This document shows positions 37,181 through 48,101 of a stretch of 64,000 nt of DNA, in pieces. Numbering within the stretch: the stretch's first letter is position 1; each line of letters opens with the position of its first letter. The position numbers and the translations under genes are program-made. Origin of the DNA: Bacteroidales bacterium. GTDB taxonomy: Bacteria > Bacteroidota > Bacteroidia > Bacteroidales > ML635J-15. The notes beneath the pieces were generated by a model, which saw only the letters and a list, made by a program, of their open reading frames with translations, was not told where the DNA came from and ran no database searches. The stretch spans positions 30,877-94,876 of the forward strand of contig QKHS01000094.1 of assembly GCA_003249955.1 (NCBI GenBank). Reading direction: 5' to 3'.

Positions 37181-39646
37181 CTACATGCCATCATCACCGC
37201 CCTCAACTTCCTGTTCAACACCTTTTTCTTTTCTGCTTTTAAAATCATTAATTTTATATGTAACAGAGAAATTGATAATCGGAGTTTTCGGCTGACGAAG
37301 GGTGTATAAGTAAAATGCATCCGTTTCACTGATACTTTCGTGTTTCATTGATACAAACACATTACGGACATTAACACTTAAAGATAGTTTTCTGTCAAGT
37401 AAGTCCTGTCTTATCCCGATATTAGCCATCCAGCTTGCAAATTCTTTTCCCTGAGCTTCAATTTCGGGACCAGAGTAGTGAGCGCCTATCTGAATGCTTG
37501 TACCGGTTTTCTTTATCCGGAAAGTATTGTTTATTCTTGTCCTCCACGAAAATGTACTCCCTGAATTATAGTTTTCGGAAATAAGTTCGTAGTAATATGC
37601 CGAACCGCTGATATTAAGATTATACCATTTCAAAGGATTAAAATTTCCCATCAGTTCGCTGCCAATTGCCAGATCTTCTCCTATATTATCGAAAGTCATC
37701 AGAAACATACTTTGATCCTCAGGATAAACCACTGTAATCCTGTCAATTTTGTTGTATGTTTGTCTGGCGTAAGCTTCAAGAGAGACAAAATTTGACCCGA
37801 ATTTTTTCTGGACGCTCAGGTCAAAAGAATTTGTATATTCGGGCAACAAGTCAGGATTTCCCTGTCTCAGATTATTCGGATCGATATATTCGATAAAAGG
37901 ATCAAGATACCATCCGCGCGGCCTGTCGAGACGGCGGCTGTAACTTGCAAGCAATTGCATATCCGCCGGCAGTTTATATGAAACATGCACCGAAGGGAAG
38001 AAATCAAATTTGTTATATGCCCACTTTTGATCTGTGGCTGTTTGGTGAAATAATCTGTCGGTATATTCTGTGCGTAATCCAAACTGATATCCTAGTTTTT
38101 TCCAGAAATTGGAAAATAACGCATAACCTGATTGAATGTTTGTTGAAAACACATAAGGATTCAATCTGGATGTATCATCCGCCCAATAATCAGAAACAAA
38201 TGTCTGATACTTAAGGTCATTATCCGTGAGAGTATATTTTAGCTGATACCCTGCCTCAAATTTTCCTTCTTCAAAGACGGGTAAAACGTAATCAGCCTTG
38301 GCAGTTAATGTGTTGCCCGATCCTTTTTCCAGAGTCCTGTATTCAGATATTGTGCTCCCTGTCGGAATCCTCATATGATTTGTTTCCAGTTCAGAATAAG
38401 TATTTAATTCGTTGTCATAATCACCTGAGTAACTGGCATATAACTGAAGTTCATGTCCGGCTTTTTTAAATTTCTTCATATAATTTAAATCTCCCGAAAA
38501 ATAGCTGCTGTTTGACTCCATATCATTTTCGGTAAGATAATAGTAAAAGTTTTTATAAATGCCGGAATAGTCATAATAGCTACCGGCCCATGCCTCGGAG
38601 CCCATTCCGTAGCCGCTCAGTCCATATCTGCCGGAAACAGTAATAATTTCATTATCATTCAGGTAATAATCTATCCCGGCTCTGAAACTTCCCGATTTGC
38701 GGTCTCTGTAATTTGTAGAATAACTGTTAAGTATGTAAGTTGTATCTTCTGTGAGGAAAGTTTTTCTGTGAGTTTCTCCTTCTCCGCGGAATACTCTGTC
38801 TCCATAATTTCCACCGACAAAAAAGTTGATTTTTTCTGTTCTGAAATTAAAAAGTGCATCTCCTCCAAAGGAATTAAATGTGCCATAATTTGCTGAAACC
38901 TGGCCATTATATCCTTTTCTTTTTTCTTTTTTAAGTACTACATTTATAATTCCGCCTACTCCGTCGGGATCATATTTTGCTGATGGGTTTGTTATAATTT
39001 CGATACTTTCTATAGAATTTGCAGGTATTTGCTGCAAGGCTTCGCTTCCCTGAACAGGACTTGGTCTGCCGTCAACAAGAACCAGAAAGCTTTCCGAACC
39101 TCTCAATGCGACATTCCCGTCTATATCTGTAGTGACAGAGGGGACATTTTCCAACACTTCTACAGCGGTTGCTCCGGCAGAAACTATATCCTGATTTACA
39201 TTTACCACTTTTCTGTCCAAACGGTAATCCACCTGATTTACATTTGCTTCGACACTTACTTCTGAAAGCATCTCTGCATTTATTTCAAGAAAGACCTTAC
39301 CCAGATTAACTTCTTTTTTATCAGGTTTAATTATTAATTCGGGGATTATATGTTTGCCATACCCTATAAAATTAACTTCAACAAAAAATTTACCATATCG
39401 GATTTTATCAATTCTGAAATATCCTGATTTGTCGGTTATGCCTCCGCTGACAATAGTGGAATCACGTTTACTGTAAATAACCACATTTGCATATTCAACA
39501 GGCTGACCTGATTCTTTTTCATAAACAAATCCTGAGAGGACACCATCAGACGGCATTTCGCCGCCTTTTCCACCACCTGCCTGAGGTGTTTGCGCAAAGA
39601 TGTTAAAAGACATAAGTGCACAACAAAGCAGAACAAAGTATTTCAT
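37181..39646 (-). CDS. TonB-dependent receptor-like outer membrane beta-barrel protein
   Basis: A signal peptide (MKYFVLLCCALMSFNIFAQ) precedes a CarboxypepD_reg-like domain (LSGFVYEKESGQPVEYANVVIYSK, ~35-115). A plug domain follows (AVEVLENVPSVTTDIDGNVALRGSESFLVLVDGRPSP, ~160-240), then a barrel of ~570 residues with alternating aromatic strands (outer membrane beta-barrel family 3). Such proteins import ligands with TonB energy; no SusD partner is next to it, so a polysaccharide-utilisation role is not indicated. The glycine-rich QAGGGKGGEMPSDG after the signal peptide is unusual. It is alone, on the same strand as L31 and atpDC. Confidence 0.9.
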   Translation of the reverse strand: MKYFVLLCCALMSFNIFAQTPQAGGGKGGEMPSDGVLSGFVYEKESGQPVEYANVVIYSKRDSTIVSGGITDKSGYFRIDKIRYGKFFVEVNFIGYGKHIIPELIIKPDKKEVNLGKVFLEINAEMLSEVSVEANVNQVDYRLDRKVVNVNQDIVSAGATAVEVLENVPSVTTDIDGNVALRGSESFLVLVDGRPSPVQGSEALQQIPANSIESIEIITNPSAKYDPDGVGGIINVVLKKEKRKGYNGQVSANYGTFNSFGGDALFNFRTEKINFFVGGNYGDRVFRGEGETHRKTFLTEDTTYILNSYSTNYRDRKSGSFRAGIDYYLNDNEIITVSGRYGLSGYGMGSEAWAGSYYDYSGIYKNFYYYLTENDMESNSSYFSGDLNYMKKFKKAGHELQLYASYSGDYDNELNTYSELETNHMRIPTGSTISEYRTLEKGSGNTLTAKADYVLPVFEEGKFEAGYQLKYTLTDNDLKYQTFVSDYWADDTSRLNPYVFSTNIQSGYALFSNFWKKLGYQFGLRTEYTDRLFHQTATDQKWAYNKFDFFPSVHVSYKLPADMQLLASYSRRLDRPRGWYLDPFIEYIDPNNLRQGNPDLLPEYTNSFDLSVQKKFGSNFVSLEAYARQTYNKIDRITVVYPEDQSMFLMTFDNIGEDLAIGSELMGNFNPLKWYNLNISGSAYYYELISENYNSGSTFSWRTRINNTFRIKKTGTSIQIGAHYSGPEIEAQGKEFASWMANIGIRQDLLDRKLSLSVNVRNVFVSMKHESISETDAFYLYTLRQPKTPIINFSVTYKINDFKSRKEKGVEQEVEGGDDGM

Positions 39647-39711
39647 AAATAATTTTTAAATTAAAGATGTATAGACCGGAAAGAGATAAAAAGGTTTAAT
39701 GATAAAAATGA

Positions 39712-39948
39712 TTATTCTACAAGAATAACTATCTTATTTTTTTTGCATTCAACCAATCCGCTTTTAATTTCAAAAGAGAGTTCTTCTCCTTCTGGTTTGC
39801 GAACAGTAATCATACCTTTTTCAAGAGTAGAAACTATTGGCGCATGATTGTTTAACATCTGGAAAGAACCCTTGCTGCCGGGTACTCTTACCATAGTGGT
39901 TTCGCCGGCAAACAGTTTCTTTTCTGGGGTAATTATTTCGACTATCAT
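39712..39948 (-). CDS. atpC: ATP synthase epsilon subunit, short form
   Basis: The 78-residue protein matches only the N-terminal beta-sandwich of AtpC: VEIITPEKKLFAGETTMVRVPGSKGSFQMLNNHAPIVSTL and the ESSFEI-like end. The C-terminal helical hairpin that inhibits ATP hydrolysis in E. coli is missing. Short epsilon subunits are usual in Bacteroidota, and the stop is clean, so this is not a broken gene. It starts 2 bases after atpD. Confidence 0.92.
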   Translation of the reverse strand: MIVEIITPEKKLFAGETTMVRVPGSKGSFQMLNNHAPIVSTLEKGMITVRKPEGEELSFEIKSGLVECKKNKIVILVE

Positions 39949-39950
39949 AA

Positions 39951-41471
<1,521 letters not shown>

Positions 41472-41487
41472 TTAATTTAATTGCAAA

Positions 41488-41517
41488 CAAAATTATAAAC
41501 TTTATTTACAAATCAAA
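41488..41517 (-). promoter_or_regulatory. Promoter of atpD-atpC
   Basis: TAATTTTG (complement of 41488-41495) matches TAnnTTTG, and a TTTG (complement of 41514-41517) is 18 bases upstream. The leader would be about 25 bases. Confidence 0.55.
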
Positions 41518-41562
41518 ATAACTTTAAGCATTTTAGTAAAAAAAATATGATGTTTTTTTTAT

Positions 41563-42531
41563 TTAATAAACCCGGTACTTAAGGGAGTCTGTAAAAGACC
41601 TCAGAAATTGCTTTTTGCTGTCCGGAATATTAACAGCTCCGAAACATTTTGCAGCTTCATGAAAATATGATTCTATAAGGTCTTCAGAGTATTTGGCAAT
41701 GTTAAGTTTGTTATATATTGACTTTACGGCATCAATCTTTTCCTGTGGGTCAAATTCTTTTAAATTAATCCAATTGATTAACTCTTCTTTAAGTTCTCCT
41801 GTAGCAATTTCTATTGCTTTTATCAGCAGATATGTTTTTTTATTCGCAACAATATCCCCCCCGATTTTTTTTCCGAATTTTTCCACATCTCCAAAAGTAT
41901 CGAGAAAATCGTCCTGTAACTGAAATGCCATACCAAGATTCCTTCCGAATTCATACAGATTATCTTTATCGGAATCGGAAGCATCAGCAGATATTGCTCC
42001 TATTTTAAGGCTTGCAGCAAGCAAAACGGCTGTTTTAAGGTTAATCATTTTCAGATAGTCGTCAACCGACACATCCTGATTATCTTCAAAATCCATGTCG
42101 TACTGTTGGCCTTCGCATATTTTAAGTGCAGTGTCTGAAAAAACGTCCAGTGTTTCTTTAAGATTTTTTGACTCTGATATATATTTGTATGCTATTACAG
42201 ACATTGCATCACCCGAAAGTAAGGCGACATTTTCATTCCATTTAAGATGTACGACAGGTTTTCCTCTTCTCACTTCAGCTTTGTCCATCATATCATCGTG
42301 AAGAAGAGTAAAATTATGAAATATTTCTACTCCATAAGCGGCATTCAAAGCTTCTTTGTAGTCTCCACCAAAGAGTTCTGCGGCCATAAGACAGAGAACC
42401 GGCCTTATTCTTTTGCCACCTACGCTTAATGAATAATAGACAGGGTCATATAGTCTGTTCGGCTCTTTGCCAAAATTCAGTTTGTCAAATCCTGAGTTAA
42501 CAATTTCCAGAAATTCTTTGTCGTTATGCAT
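41563..42531 (-). CDS. Trans-polyprenyl diphosphate synthase
   Basis: The 322-residue enzyme condenses isopentenyl diphosphate with allylic diphosphates. The first aspartate-rich motif is HDDMMD (D79-D83) and the second is FQLQDDFLDTFGD. GGKRIRPVL, KTAVLLAASLKIGA and the KKIGGDIVANKKTYLLI segment are all present. Five residues before the first Asp is an aromatic (F74), a position that in type I GGPP synthases limits the product to about C20, so a short-chain product is more likely than the menaquinone tail; this is inference. It lies 3 bases after the epimerase gene in the transporter operon. Confidence 0.9.
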   Translation of the reverse strand: MHNDKEFLEIVNSGFDKLNFGKEPNRLYDPVYYSLSVGGKRIRPVLCLMAAELFGGDYKEALNAAYGVEIFHNFTLLHDDMMDKAEVRRGKPVVHLKWNENVALLSGDAMSVIAYKYISESKNLKETLDVFSDTALKICEGQQYDMDFEDNQDVSVDDYLKMINLKTAVLLAASLKIGAISADASDSDKDNLYEFGRNLGMAFQLQDDFLDTFGDVEKFGKKIGGDIVANKKTYLLIKAIEIATGELKEELINWINLKEFDPQEKIDAVKSIYNKLNIAKYSEDLIESYFHEAAKCFGAVNIPDSKKQFLRSFTDSLKYRVY

Positions 42532-42534
42532 TGT

Positions 42535-43509
42535 TTACTTTTGATTTAGGTAGTCAAAAAAACCGTCATCAATCATCTTTCTAATGCCTTGTTCCAGACT
42601 AATCAACGGTCGTTGAATTACTTTGAGCATTTCTGAATTATCGGGGCACCTGCGTGTCATATCTCCTTCCGGTAGCGGCGGGACATGTTTTATTACCGAT
42701 TTTGATCCGGTAATCTTAATAATTGTTTCGGCTAATTCAAGAATTGGTGTTTCAATTGAATTTCCTATGTTTACCACGTCATTAATAAATAAGTCCTGAT
42801 ATGCAATCTGTATGCAGGCGTCAACATTATCGTCAATAAAACAAAATGTTCTGGTTTGCGACCCATCTCCGTATATTGTAATATCTTCATCTCTGAGAGC
42901 CGCAAGTAAAAACTTACTGATGACAAAGTCTTTGCTTTGTTTTGGCCCGTAAGTGTTAAAAAAACGGAAAATAGTAAAATCTATCCCGTATTCTTTATGG
43001 TATGATCTCAGATATGCTTCGCCGAGATTTTTAACAATTGCATATGGTAATCTGGAATTTAACGGAGTTGTGTGTGCATTTTGAGGGAATTCAACAGGTT
43101 CCCCGTAAACCTCTGACGAAGAAGCATAAAAAACTCTTCTTACACCGGTGTTTTTACTTATCCTGCAAATGTTTTCAATTCCTCTTATATCCCTAAGGAC
43201 ACTTACAGGATTTTCCTGAGTTCTCAAAACACCAACCATTGCAGCATAATGGAACACGTAATGAAACTGAAATGAAAGCATTACTTCCATTATTTCCTTG
43301 TAATCATTAACATCTCCTTTAACGAACCTCAGGTTATCTGACAACTTCGGCAACTTCCCGGCATCACCGGTTGAGAGATTGTCTAAAATAATAACCAGAT
43401 TATCCGGGTCCTGAGCAATTTTTTCTGCTAAAGAACTTGCAATAAATCCGGCACCGCCGGTTACAAGAATTTTTCTTTTAAATGAGTGTCTTGAGGTTAA
43501 TGTTTTCAT
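42535..43509 (-). CDS. NAD-dependent nucleotide-sugar epimerase/dehydratase (extended SDR)
   Basis: The 324-residue protein has the Rossmann motif VTGGAGFIASSLAE, FHYAAMVGVL, YASSSEVYGEPVEF and the catalytic Tyr-x3-Lys in LPYAIVKNLGEAYLRSYH, followed by FRFFNTYGP and GDGSQTRTFCFIDD. This is the GalE/UDP-glucuronate decarboxylase-like group that interconverts UDP- or dTDP-sugars in the cytoplasm; I cannot settle the substrate. It lies 5 bases after the RND transporter and 3 bases before the polyprenyl synthase, so the three are one operon. Confidence 0.88.
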   Translation of the reverse strand: MKTLTSRHSFKRKILVTGGAGFIASSLAEKIAQDPDNLVIILDNLSTGDAGKLPKLSDNLRFVKGDVNDYKEIMEVMLSFQFHYVFHYAAMVGVLRTQENPVSVLRDIRGIENICRISKNTGVRRVFYASSSEVYGEPVEFPQNAHTTPLNSRLPYAIVKNLGEAYLRSYHKEYGIDFTIFRFFNTYGPKQSKDFVISKFLLAALRDEDITIYGDGSQTRTFCFIDDNVDACIQIAYQDLFINDVVNIGNSIETPILELAETIIKITGSKSVIKHVPPLPEGDMTRRCPDNSEMLKVIQRPLISLEQGIRKMIDDGFFDYLNQK

Positions 43510-43514
43510 ATTTT

Positions 43515-45926
43515 CTAATTCTCCTGATTGGTTTCTTCATCATCATCTTCGTCGAAATCATCTGCTTCGTCACAAATTTCCAAAATCGGCTCAGGGAATT
43601 CTTTTTTCTTAATATACTTCTCAAGGCTCAGCAACATTGATGGCAATAATATAAGGTTACATATCATCGCAACCAGCAAAGTCATCGAAATAAGGAATCC
43701 CAAAGCAACGGTACCTCCAAATCCTGAGGCAGTAAATATTAAAAACCCGAAAAATAAAATTACAGATGTGTACATCATACTGGTACCTGTCTCTCTCAGT
43801 GCTTTTCGTACGGACATACTTATATCCCAGTTATTAACTGAAAGTTCCTGTCTGTATTTTGTGAGATAATGAATTGTTCCGTCAACAGAAATACCAAGCG
43901 CAATTCCGAATACGAGAATAGTGGATGGCTTTATCGGTATCCCGCAATATCCCATAAGAGCCGCAGTAACAATCATTGGAATAAGGTTTGGAATAAGAGC
44001 AATTACAACCATTTTTGGAGATCTTTGCAAACCAAACATTAAAAGAGCAATAATCAGAACAGCCAGACATAAACTTAAAAACAAATTGTTTATAAGATAA
44101 GTTGTTCCTGTAAAATATAAAACCGTTGACCCGGTGACTAAAGTCCTGTATTTTTCATCGGGGAATATTTCGTGTACTTCTTTCTGAATTTTAGGAAACA
44201 AAATTTCCATTTTGTTTGTGCCTATATCTGCAATATTAAGACTTATCCTGGTTATTGTATTTGTACTGTCAATAAATGCTTTGGCAAGTTTCTGATCCAA
44301 CCCGCCCGGAAGGCGTTTAAAAATAGTTTCGTAAGTTTTCGGGTCCGGAGGCAGAATATAATTTTCGCTTTTCCCTTTTGAATATGCCTGATACAAAAAT
44401 TTTACAGCATCAGCAACAGACATTGAACGCGACAATTCAGGATATTTGGCAAGTCTTTGTTGCAATGAGTCTATCTTTTGTATCTGGTAAATAAGATCGG
44501 TTCCCTGCAATGAATCTTTAGACTCTACAGCTATCTCAAGAGGACTTACTCCGTTAAAGTTTCTTTCCAGAAATTTCAGATCCACATATATAGGGTCGTC
44601 CTCGGGCACATCATCAAGAAGATATCCTGCTTTTTTTATCTGAGTAACTCCGAATGCTGCGGCAGCAAGGACAACGCAAACAGTAATATAAACTTTAGGC
44701 CTGTGATTATGTACAATATTTGTGAGCACATCAACCACTTTGTTAATATATTTATTTCCAAGATGCTTGGTGTATTTGTCCGAAGGTGGTTGTAAGAAAC
44801 TGAAAATAGAAGGAATAATAATAAGAGCAGAAATAAATACAAATAAAATTCCAAGCGAAGCAATAACCCCGAATTCAACCAGAATAGAACTGTTTGTAAT
44901 AATAAAGGTTGCAAAACCTGCTGCGGTTGTTGCATTACTCAAAAATACCGCGTTGCCTATTTTTGAAATAACACGCTGCAGAGCAAGTATTTTATTTCCG
45001 TGTGCTTTGGTTTCGGAATGATATTTATTAAGAAGAAAGATTGTGTTTGGAATTCCTATTATTATAAGTAAAGGCGGAATCATCCCGGTAAGAATGGTAA
45101 TCTTGTAATGGAACAAACCCATTAATCCTACAGTCCAGATTACGCTTACTCCCACTACAATCATTGCCACACCTATAACTTTAAACGATCTGAAGAACAG
45201 GTAAAGGATCAGAATACAGATTATAATGGCAAGAATCACAAAAAGTTTCAGCTCAGACTTGATAAGGTCCATCATTTGTGTTCTTATATAAGGATGGCCT
45301 GAGATATGTATTTCTGTATTATGTTTGCTTGCATATTCTCTTACAACTCTTTCAATTTCGTTAACAGTCGGAATTCTCTCTTTACTGTTAAGTATCTTCT
45401 TATCAATCGAAACACTCATCAGATAAACATGAGTAGATGCATTATAGAGCAATCCTTTGTAAAACGGCAAAGAATAAAAAACATCTTTTAAACTGTCGAG
45501 TTCTTCCTGCGAATTAATTTTATCCGGAAAAAGATTATATGTTTCAAACTGTCTTTTATTAACTCCGTTTTCATCCTTTACGGTTATCTGACGTATGTTA
45601 ATTGCCGATGAAACAGTTAAAACTCCTGAAACATTTTTTATCTTTTTAAGGTCATTGCATAGTTTTTGCAAATCATTAAACTTATTCAGCTCAAAAAAGT
45701 TTTCGTCAGCAAATCCTATTACAATTCCGTTGGCTTCATCACCAAAAATCTGTTTAAACCTGACGTTATCAAGATACACAGGATCATCTTTCGACAACAT
45801 ATTTGCATAATGATAATCCATTTGAATCAGTGTAGCCTGATAACCCATGAAAATGGTAATTACTCCTAATGCAATTAATAGGCTTATCCTGTTGCGTAAT
45901 ATTATTCCAGCTATTTTATGCCACAT
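43515..45926 (-). CDS. RND/MMPL-family transporter
   Basis: The ~803-residue inner-membrane protein has two repeats of one helix, a ~200-residue periplasmic loop and five helices. The first repeat ends near GIPNTIFLLNKYHSE and the second carries LVFGIALGISVDGTIHYLTKYRQE, the MMPL/SSD pattern. There is no outer-membrane or adaptor partner; these proteins often export lipids or hopanoid-like molecules. The frame is open to 45992, but the -7 box TAATTTTG (45947-45954) lies inside that extension, so the ATG at 45926 (MWHKIAGIIL) is the real start. The C-terminus is a short acidic tail. Confidence 0.88.
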   Translation of the reverse strand: MWHKIAGIILRNRISLLIALGVITIFMGYQATLIQMDYHYANMLSKDDPVYLDNVRFKQIFGDEANGIVIGFADENFFELNKFNDLQKLCNDLKKIKNVSGVLTVSSAINIRQITVKDENGVNKRQFETYNLFPDKINSQEELDSLKDVFYSLPFYKGLLYNASTHVYLMSVSIDKKILNSKERIPTVNEIERVVREYASKHNTEIHISGHPYIRTQMMDLIKSELKLFVILAIIICILILYLFFRSFKVIGVAMIVVGVSVIWTVGLMGLFHYKITILTGMIPPLLIIIGIPNTIFLLNKYHSETKAHGNKILALQRVISKIGNAVFLSNATTAAGFATFIITNSSILVEFGVIASLGILFVFISALIIIPSIFSFLQPPSDKYTKHLGNKYINKVVDVLTNIVHNHRPKVYITVCVVLAAAAFGVTQIKKAGYLLDDVPEDDPIYVDLKFLERNFNGVSPLEIAVESKDSLQGTDLIYQIQKIDSLQQRLAKYPELSRSMSVADAVKFLYQAYSKGKSENYILPPDPKTYETIFKRLPGGLDQKLAKAFIDSTNTITRISLNIADIGTNKMEILFPKIQKEVHEIFPDEKYRTLVTGSTVLYFTGTTYLINNLFLSLCLAVLIIALLMFGLQRSPKMVVIALIPNLIPMIVTAALMGYCGIPIKPSTILVFGIALGISVDGTIHYLTKYRQELSVNNWDISMSVRKALRETGTSMMYTSVILFFGFLIFTASGFGGTVALGFLISMTLLVAMICNLILLPSMLLSLEKYIKKKEFPEPILEICDEADDFDEDDDEETNQEN

Positions 45927-45946
45927 TTTTATAATATTTGAGAACG

Positions 45947-45976
45947 CAAAATTAAAATAATGCTTTGACAATACAA
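45947..45976 (-). promoter_or_regulatory. Promoter of the RND-epimerase-polyprenyl synthase operon
   Basis: TAATTTTG (complement of 45947-45954) with TTG (complement of 45974-45976) 19 bases upstream. It places the start near 45941 and excludes the upstream ATG at 45992. Confidence 0.55.
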
Positions 45977-46027
45977 TATTTTTATCCATCAAATTATATT
46001 AAGCAGTCTTTACATAATAATGGTATG

Positions 46028-46039
46028 GCAAATATTTGC
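46028..46039. promoter_or_regulatory. Perfect 12-bp palindrome in the divergent RND / Na-Pi gap
   Basis: GCAAATATTTGC reads the same on both strands. It lies between the divergent RND and Na/Pi symporter genes (277-base gap), and offers a TTTG to each direction, so it could be a dimer operator or a shared promoter part. The rest of the gap is AT-rich, with a weak TAACTTTA box near 46123. Confidence 0.35.
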
Positions 46040-46203
46040 TTCTGAGAGACAAAACAGACTATTAAATCACTGCATTTGATGTATGCCGGACGTAAATTTT
46101 ACTGAAAAATAAAAACTTTAAGATAACTTTACAATTCCTTAACATTGAAAACCTTTATGATTATTTTTTATAGTGTTAATATTGCACTCTAAAAATTTTA
46201 AAA

Positions 46204-47922
46204 ATGGAATACGGATTTATGGATTTTCTGACCCTTATCGGGTCGCTTGTATTGTTCCTCTACGGAATGAAACTCATGAGTGAAGCTTTACAGAAAGTTG
46301 CCGGGAACAACCTGCGAAAAATTCTTTCTGCAATGACATCTAACAGATTTTTTGGAGTATTCACAGGTTTGCTTATTACCGGGATAATCCAATCTTCATC
46401 AGCAACTACTGTAATGGTGGTAAGTTTTGTAAATGCCGGACTATTAACTTTAAGTGAGTCAATAGGAGTTATAATGGGGGCAAATATAGGAACTACAGTT
46501 ACTGCCTGGATAATTTCGCTAATCGGGTTTAAAGTAAAAATCAGTGCATTGGCTTTACCTTTAATCGGGGTAGGTTTTCCTTTAATCTTTTCAGGCAAAA
46601 GTACGCGCAAGTCTTGGGGCGAAGTGCTGATGGGATTTGCTCTTTTGTTTATGGGATTAGATTTACTGAAAAATGCTGTTCCGGACATCAACAGTAATCC
46701 CGAAATTTTAACCTTTCTTAAATCATATACAGGTCATGGATTCTGGAGCGTTCTTATTTTCCTGGGTATAGGGACATTACTTACGGTTGTAATTCAATCT
46801 TCCAGTGCTACTATGGCTTTAACCCTTGTAATGTGTTTTAACGGATGGATAAGTTATGAAATGGCAGTTGCAATGGTTTTGGGAGAAAATATAGGAACCA
46901 CAATTACGGCAAATATTGCAGCGCTTATTGCCAATACCACAGCTAAGCGAGCGGCGATGGCTCATACATTATTTAATGTCTTTGGGGTTATTTGGGTTCT
47001 TATACTTTATAAACCGGTTATAAAACTTGTTGCCGGAATTGCTGAAGGTATGGAAGGCATATCTCCTCTTACAGATGCTGCTGCAATTCCTGTTGCGCTT
47101 TCATTATTCCACACCACGTTTAATGTTGCAAATGTTTTAATACAGGTTTGGTTTGTTAAGTTTATAGAAAAAGCCGTTACTTTCATCGTGAGGAAGAAGA
47201 AAGACGAAGAAGAAGAATTCGGACTTAAGTTTATCAATACAGGTATGCTTTCAACATCCGAGTTATCAATTCTTCAGGCAAAAAAAGAAATTACCGAATA
47301 TGCCAGAAAGTCTTATAAAATGTTTAATCAGGCAAAAAAACAGTTTGCTGAGACTGATGAGAAAAAATGTAAAAAAATTGCTGAAAAAATATCTAAAAAC
47401 GAAATTGCAATGGATCAGTTCGAGGCTGATATTGCAAACTACCTGACAAAAGTCTCGGAAGGAGAATTAAGTATTACGGGCGCCAGAAGAGTACGCACAT
47501 TATTAAAGATAAGTGATAACATAGAAAGTCTGGCAGACGGCAGCTATAATCTGTCTCAGTCTATGTCCCGCAAAACAAAGAAGAAAATATGGTTTACTCC
47601 TGATCAGAGAAATGACATTCTGGAAATGTTTAAACTTGTTGAAAAGAGTTTCGAAATAACCATGTACACAATGGAAAATTTTGACAATGAGAAACCGGAC
47701 TTAACAGCAATTAAAGAAAATGAAGCTAAGATTAATGAATTGAGAGACAATCTTAAAAAGCTCAATGCCAAAAACCTTGAAGAGAATGCGTACACCTACC
47801 AATCAAGCGTTATTTATATGGATCTGGTTACCATTTGTGAAACAATCGGAGACAACCTTATTAATATAAACGAAGCAATGAGTTTTCAGAAACAGGAACT
47901 TATAAGCGGCCACGGGATGTAA
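46204..47922 (+). CDS. Na/Pi cotransporter family protein with PhoU-like C-terminal domain
   Basis: Residues 1-320 form two inverted Na_Pi_cotrans repeats, each with the QSSSAT signature (IIQSSSATTVMVVSFVNAGL and VIQSSSATMALTLVMCFNGW) and GENIGTT/GANIGTT loops. Residues ~345-560 are helical and resemble PhoU, a regulator of phosphate uptake (ARKSYKMFNQAKKQF, LLKISDNIESLADGSYNL). The protein likely imports phosphate with sodium across the inner membrane. It is a single gene closed by a strong terminator. No pst genes are nearby. Confidence 0.93.
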   Translation: MEYGFMDFLTLIGSLVLFLYGMKLMSEALQKVAGNNLRKILSAMTSNRFFGVFTGLLITGIIQSSSATTVMVVSFVNAGLLTLSESIGVIMGANIGTTVTAWIISLIGFKVKISALALPLIGVGFPLIFSGKSTRKSWGEVLMGFALLFMGLDLLKNAVPDINSNPEILTFLKSYTGHGFWSVLIFLGIGTLLTVVIQSSSATMALTLVMCFNGWISYEMAVAMVLGENIGTTITANIAALIANTTAKRAAMAHTLFNVFGVIWVLILYKPVIKLVAGIAEGMEGISPLTDAAAIPVALSLFHTTFNVANVLIQVWFVKFIEKAVTFIVRKKKDEEEEFGLKFINTGMLSTSELSILQAKKEITEYARKSYKMFNQAKKQFAETDEKKCKKIAEKISKNEIAMDQFEADIANYLTKVSEGELSITGARRVRTLLKISDNIESLADGSYNLSQSMSRKTKKKIWFTPDQRNDILEMFKLVEKSFEITMYTMENFDNEKPDLTAIKENEAKINELRDNLKKLNAKNLEENAYTYQSSVIYMDLVTICETIGDNLININEAMSFQKQELISGHGM

Positions 47923-47942
47923 ATAACAGTAAAACCCAATAT

Positions 47943-47986
47943 AACAGGCTCCGGATGAATCTTAACATCCGGAGCCTGTTTTTTTA
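47943..47986 (+). terminator. Strong intrinsic terminator of the Na/Pi gene
   Basis: 15-base arms AACAGGCTCCGGATG (47943-47957) and its exact complement (47966-47980) enclose an 8-base loop and are followed by a T-run. Confidence 0.92.
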
Positions 47987-48062
47987 TGATCTCTTTATTT
48001 TCCATTAACCGCAGGGAATATTAATTATAATAAATCAAATTGTGAATAGTTAAGCTTAAAGA

Positions 48063-48091
48063 TTTGCGTTCAGAATTTTACTTTATCTTTG
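48063..48091 (+). promoter_or_regulatory. Promoter of rsgA, almost leaderless
   Basis: TTTG (48063-48066) and TATCTTTG (48084-48091) are 17 bases apart. The ATG follows the box by only 10 bases, so the leader should be about 5 bases. Confidence 0.55.
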
Positions 48092-48101
48092 CACATTAAT
48101 T

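Noticed and set aside
39712..39948. atpC as a truncated pseudogene
   Set aside because: The stop is clean, the beta-sandwich is complete, and short epsilon subunits are usual in this phylum.
45927..45992. Upstream ATG extension of the RND transporter (22 extra residues)
   Set aside because: A consensus -7 box lies inside the extension, so the upstream ATG would not be transcribed.
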